Source of the DNA: Bacteroidota bacterium
Lineage (GTDB): Bacteria; Bacteroidota; Ignavibacteria; Ignavibacteriales; Melioribacteraceae
Assembly: GCA_021814855.1 (NCBI GenBank)
Contig: JAKAHQ010000052.1
Location: 1 to 8,415 of the forward strand
Reading direction: 5' to 3'
Length of the DNA stretch: 8,415 bases
The notes below the pieces were generated by a model. It worked only from the letters and a program-made list of their open reading frames with translations, was not told the origin of the DNA and did not search any database. Position 1 is the first letter of the stretch. Every line of letters begins with the position of its first letter. Made by a program: the position numbers and the translations under genes. Shown one piece after another: positions 7,567 through 8,415 of the stretch.

Positions 7567-7649
7567 AACTCAGCCCCCTTACCCCCTTCTCTTCATAAGA
7601 GAAGGGGGTAATTTCCCGAAGGGATTTCTTCGGGAAATGGGGATGAGTT
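7567..7649. repeat. 83-bp compact three-way-junction palindromic element (MITE/REP-like)
   Basis: Terminal arms AACTCAGCCCC (7567-7577) and GGGGATGAGTT (7639-7649) pair at 10 of 11 positions. Inside are two hairpins placed end to end. The first is a perfect 15-bp stem (7579-7593 with 7597-7611) and a CAT loop. The second is a 10-bp stem (7611-7620 with 7629-7638) and an 8-base loop; A7611 is shared. Only C7578 lies outside a helix or loop. No open reading frame of note is inside and no U-tract follows either hairpin. No clear target duplication flanks it. The architecture resembles small non-autonomous palindromic elements scattered between genes. Whether it acts as DNA or RNA cannot be told from one copy. 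Confidence 0.72.
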
Positions 7650-7835
7650 GAAATAAACTGAGGCAGCCGTTTCATCTGTTGTAAAGACACTTCTTTATAA
7701 TACACTCGATTATAGACACAAACGAGTATTCATTTACACAAGTAGATTACAAGCGCATATTCGTAGCTTTCCACTTTCAATATACAGCCTTCAATTTGCA
7801 ATATTAGAGCTGAGCTAAGAAGAAACCACGCATGT

Positions 7836-8415
7836 TCACTTTACAGCATTTAAATACGCTTTATAAGACGGGTTATTCTTCCCGCCTTCTAGGCTCGCAA
7901 GATAATTTTTGACCGAACTGACAATTGAATTAATACCTACTTCCCCGTTATATATCTCGTATCTTTCCTGGACGGCGCTTCCGAAGGCGCTTTCCGCTTT
8001 AATTACCTCGGCGTTTAGAGCGGTCAGTTCGTCAACCTTTGTTTTGAAATTTGCCGCCGCCAAATTTGTATTGGAAGGATTGTATGACGCTCCCAATTCC
8101 GAAATTACAGTATAAACATCCGTCGCAAAACCAACTAGGGATTCGTAGCTCTTTTCGCTTTGCGATATTGACTTTTTAGGTACTTCGCCTTCTTTAATTT
8201 CTTCTTTCTTTTCTTTCGGCGGTTTGAATTTTTTAAGTATCGAATCGATCTTTATAAAAGCGGTATGCTTGCTTCCCAATTCCGCTTTAATATAGCTCGC
8301 AATATTTCTTATTAAGTTTTCGATGCAGTTGGTATCTGCCTCTTTGCAAGAAAACGAAATAGCTCTTCTTTGATTTCTTAAATTTTGAAGTCTGCTTGCT
8401 GCAGTAAGAACTTTT
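7836..8415 (-). CDS. Uncharacterised protein, C-terminal part (gene runs off the window)
   Basis: The frame ends with TGA at 7836-7838 and stays open to the window edge, so at least 192 residues are encoded and the N-terminus is missing. A TTG at 8277-8279 could be mistaken for a start, but in-frame coding continues upstream with similar composition (RLQNLRNQRRAISFSC, then NCIENLIRNIASYIKAEL), so it is probably internal Leu. No signal peptide or membrane segment is seen. Counting from the window edge, a Lys/Glu/Pro-rich tract at about residues 70-87 separates two probably helical parts; the C-terminal part contains YNPSNTNL, VDELTALNAEV and SSVKNYLASLEG. The pattern SYxSL, then YNPSNxNL, then helices, resembles uncharacterised proteins of about 200 residues that I remember from Bacteroidota-group genomes. 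Their function is unknown to me and I assign none. Confidence 0.75.
   Translation of the reverse strand, partial: KVLTAASRLQNLRNQRRAISFSCKEADTNCIENLIRNIASYIKAELGSKHTAFIKIDSILKKFKPPKEKKEEIKEGEVPKKSISQSEKSYESLVGFATDVYTVISELGASYNPSNTNLAAANFKTKVDELTALNAEVIKAESAFGSAVQERYEIYNGEVGINSIVSSVKNYLASLEGGKNNPSYKAYLNAVK

Larger units (their letters stand above)
7208..7835. other. 628-bp gene-free island containing two palindromic elements
   Basis: This gap lies between the uup start and the stop of the next minus-strand gene. It holds a possible uup promoter motif, a 50-bp inverted repeat (7286-7335) and an 83-bp three-way-junction element (7567-7649). The remainder, 7336-7566 and 7650-7835, is AT-rich with no convincing gene, tRNA or terminator. 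A 30-codon frame at 7443-7535 is open but has no ribosome-binding site. No U-tract terminator follows the downstream end of the 7836 gene. Confidence 0.7.

Noticed and set aside
7574..7589. Short tandem CCCCCTTA / CCCCCTTC resembling a CRISPR-like or satellite repeat
   Set aside because: There are only two units, and both are fully explained as the arms of the 83-bp element.
7579..7638. The two strong hairpins read as tandem intrinsic terminators
   Set aside because: Neither is followed by a U-tract in either direction. The flanking complementary arms show they are parts of one larger folded element.
7704..7727. ACTCG/CGAGT inverted repeat in the gene-free island
   Set aside because: Only five base pairs with a 14-base loop and a bulged extension, within chance expectation for this region.

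Overview
The window looks like ordinary chromosome from a member of the Bacteroidota/Ignavibacteriota (FCB) group. The evidence is moderate AT richness, a secreted GH92 alpha-mannosidase of the Bacteroides type, Bacteroidota-like TAnnTTTG motifs ahead of some genes, and an orphan protein resembling uncharacterised proteins of that group. Clear Shine-Dalgarno sequences before several genes, plus one textbook TTGACA/TATAAT promoter, fit Ignavibacteriota somewhat better than classical Bacteroides. This placement is an inference from composition and gene content, not a measured phylogeny.

Layout. 1-145 is a window-edge stretch with nothing convincing. 146-2443 (minus) encodes an exported GH92 alpha-mannosidase. 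2444-2589 is a divergent promoter region containing a consensus sigma-70 promoter for the mannosidase, with a perfect 14-bp palindrome over its -10 box. 2590-3309 (plus) is deoxyribose-phosphate aldolase (deoC). 3414-5231 (plus) is the ribosome-associated GTPase TypA/BipA, starting at GTG. A bidirectional terminator at 5245-5272 separates it from the convergent 5306-7207 (minus) gene, an ABC-F ATPase of the Uup type that starts at TTG. 7208-7835 is a 628-bp gene-free island holding two unrelated palindromic elements: a 50-bp inverted repeat (7286-7335), and an 83-bp element (7567-7649) in which almost every base can pair into a three-way junction. 7836-8415 (minus) is the 3' part of an uncharacterised gene that continues beyond the window.

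How the genes relate. They do not form an obvious pathway. DeoC salvages deoxynucleosides, TypA and Uup act on ribosomes and possibly DNA, and the mannosidase trims alpha-mannosides outside the cytoplasm. No SusC/SusD pair, sugar transporter or regulator accompanies the mannosidase, so it is not in a visible polysaccharide utilisation locus. I found no evidence for a new multi-gene system. The most unusual sequence is the non-coding 83-bp three-way-junction element and its neighbouring palindrome, which look like small dispersed repeat elements.
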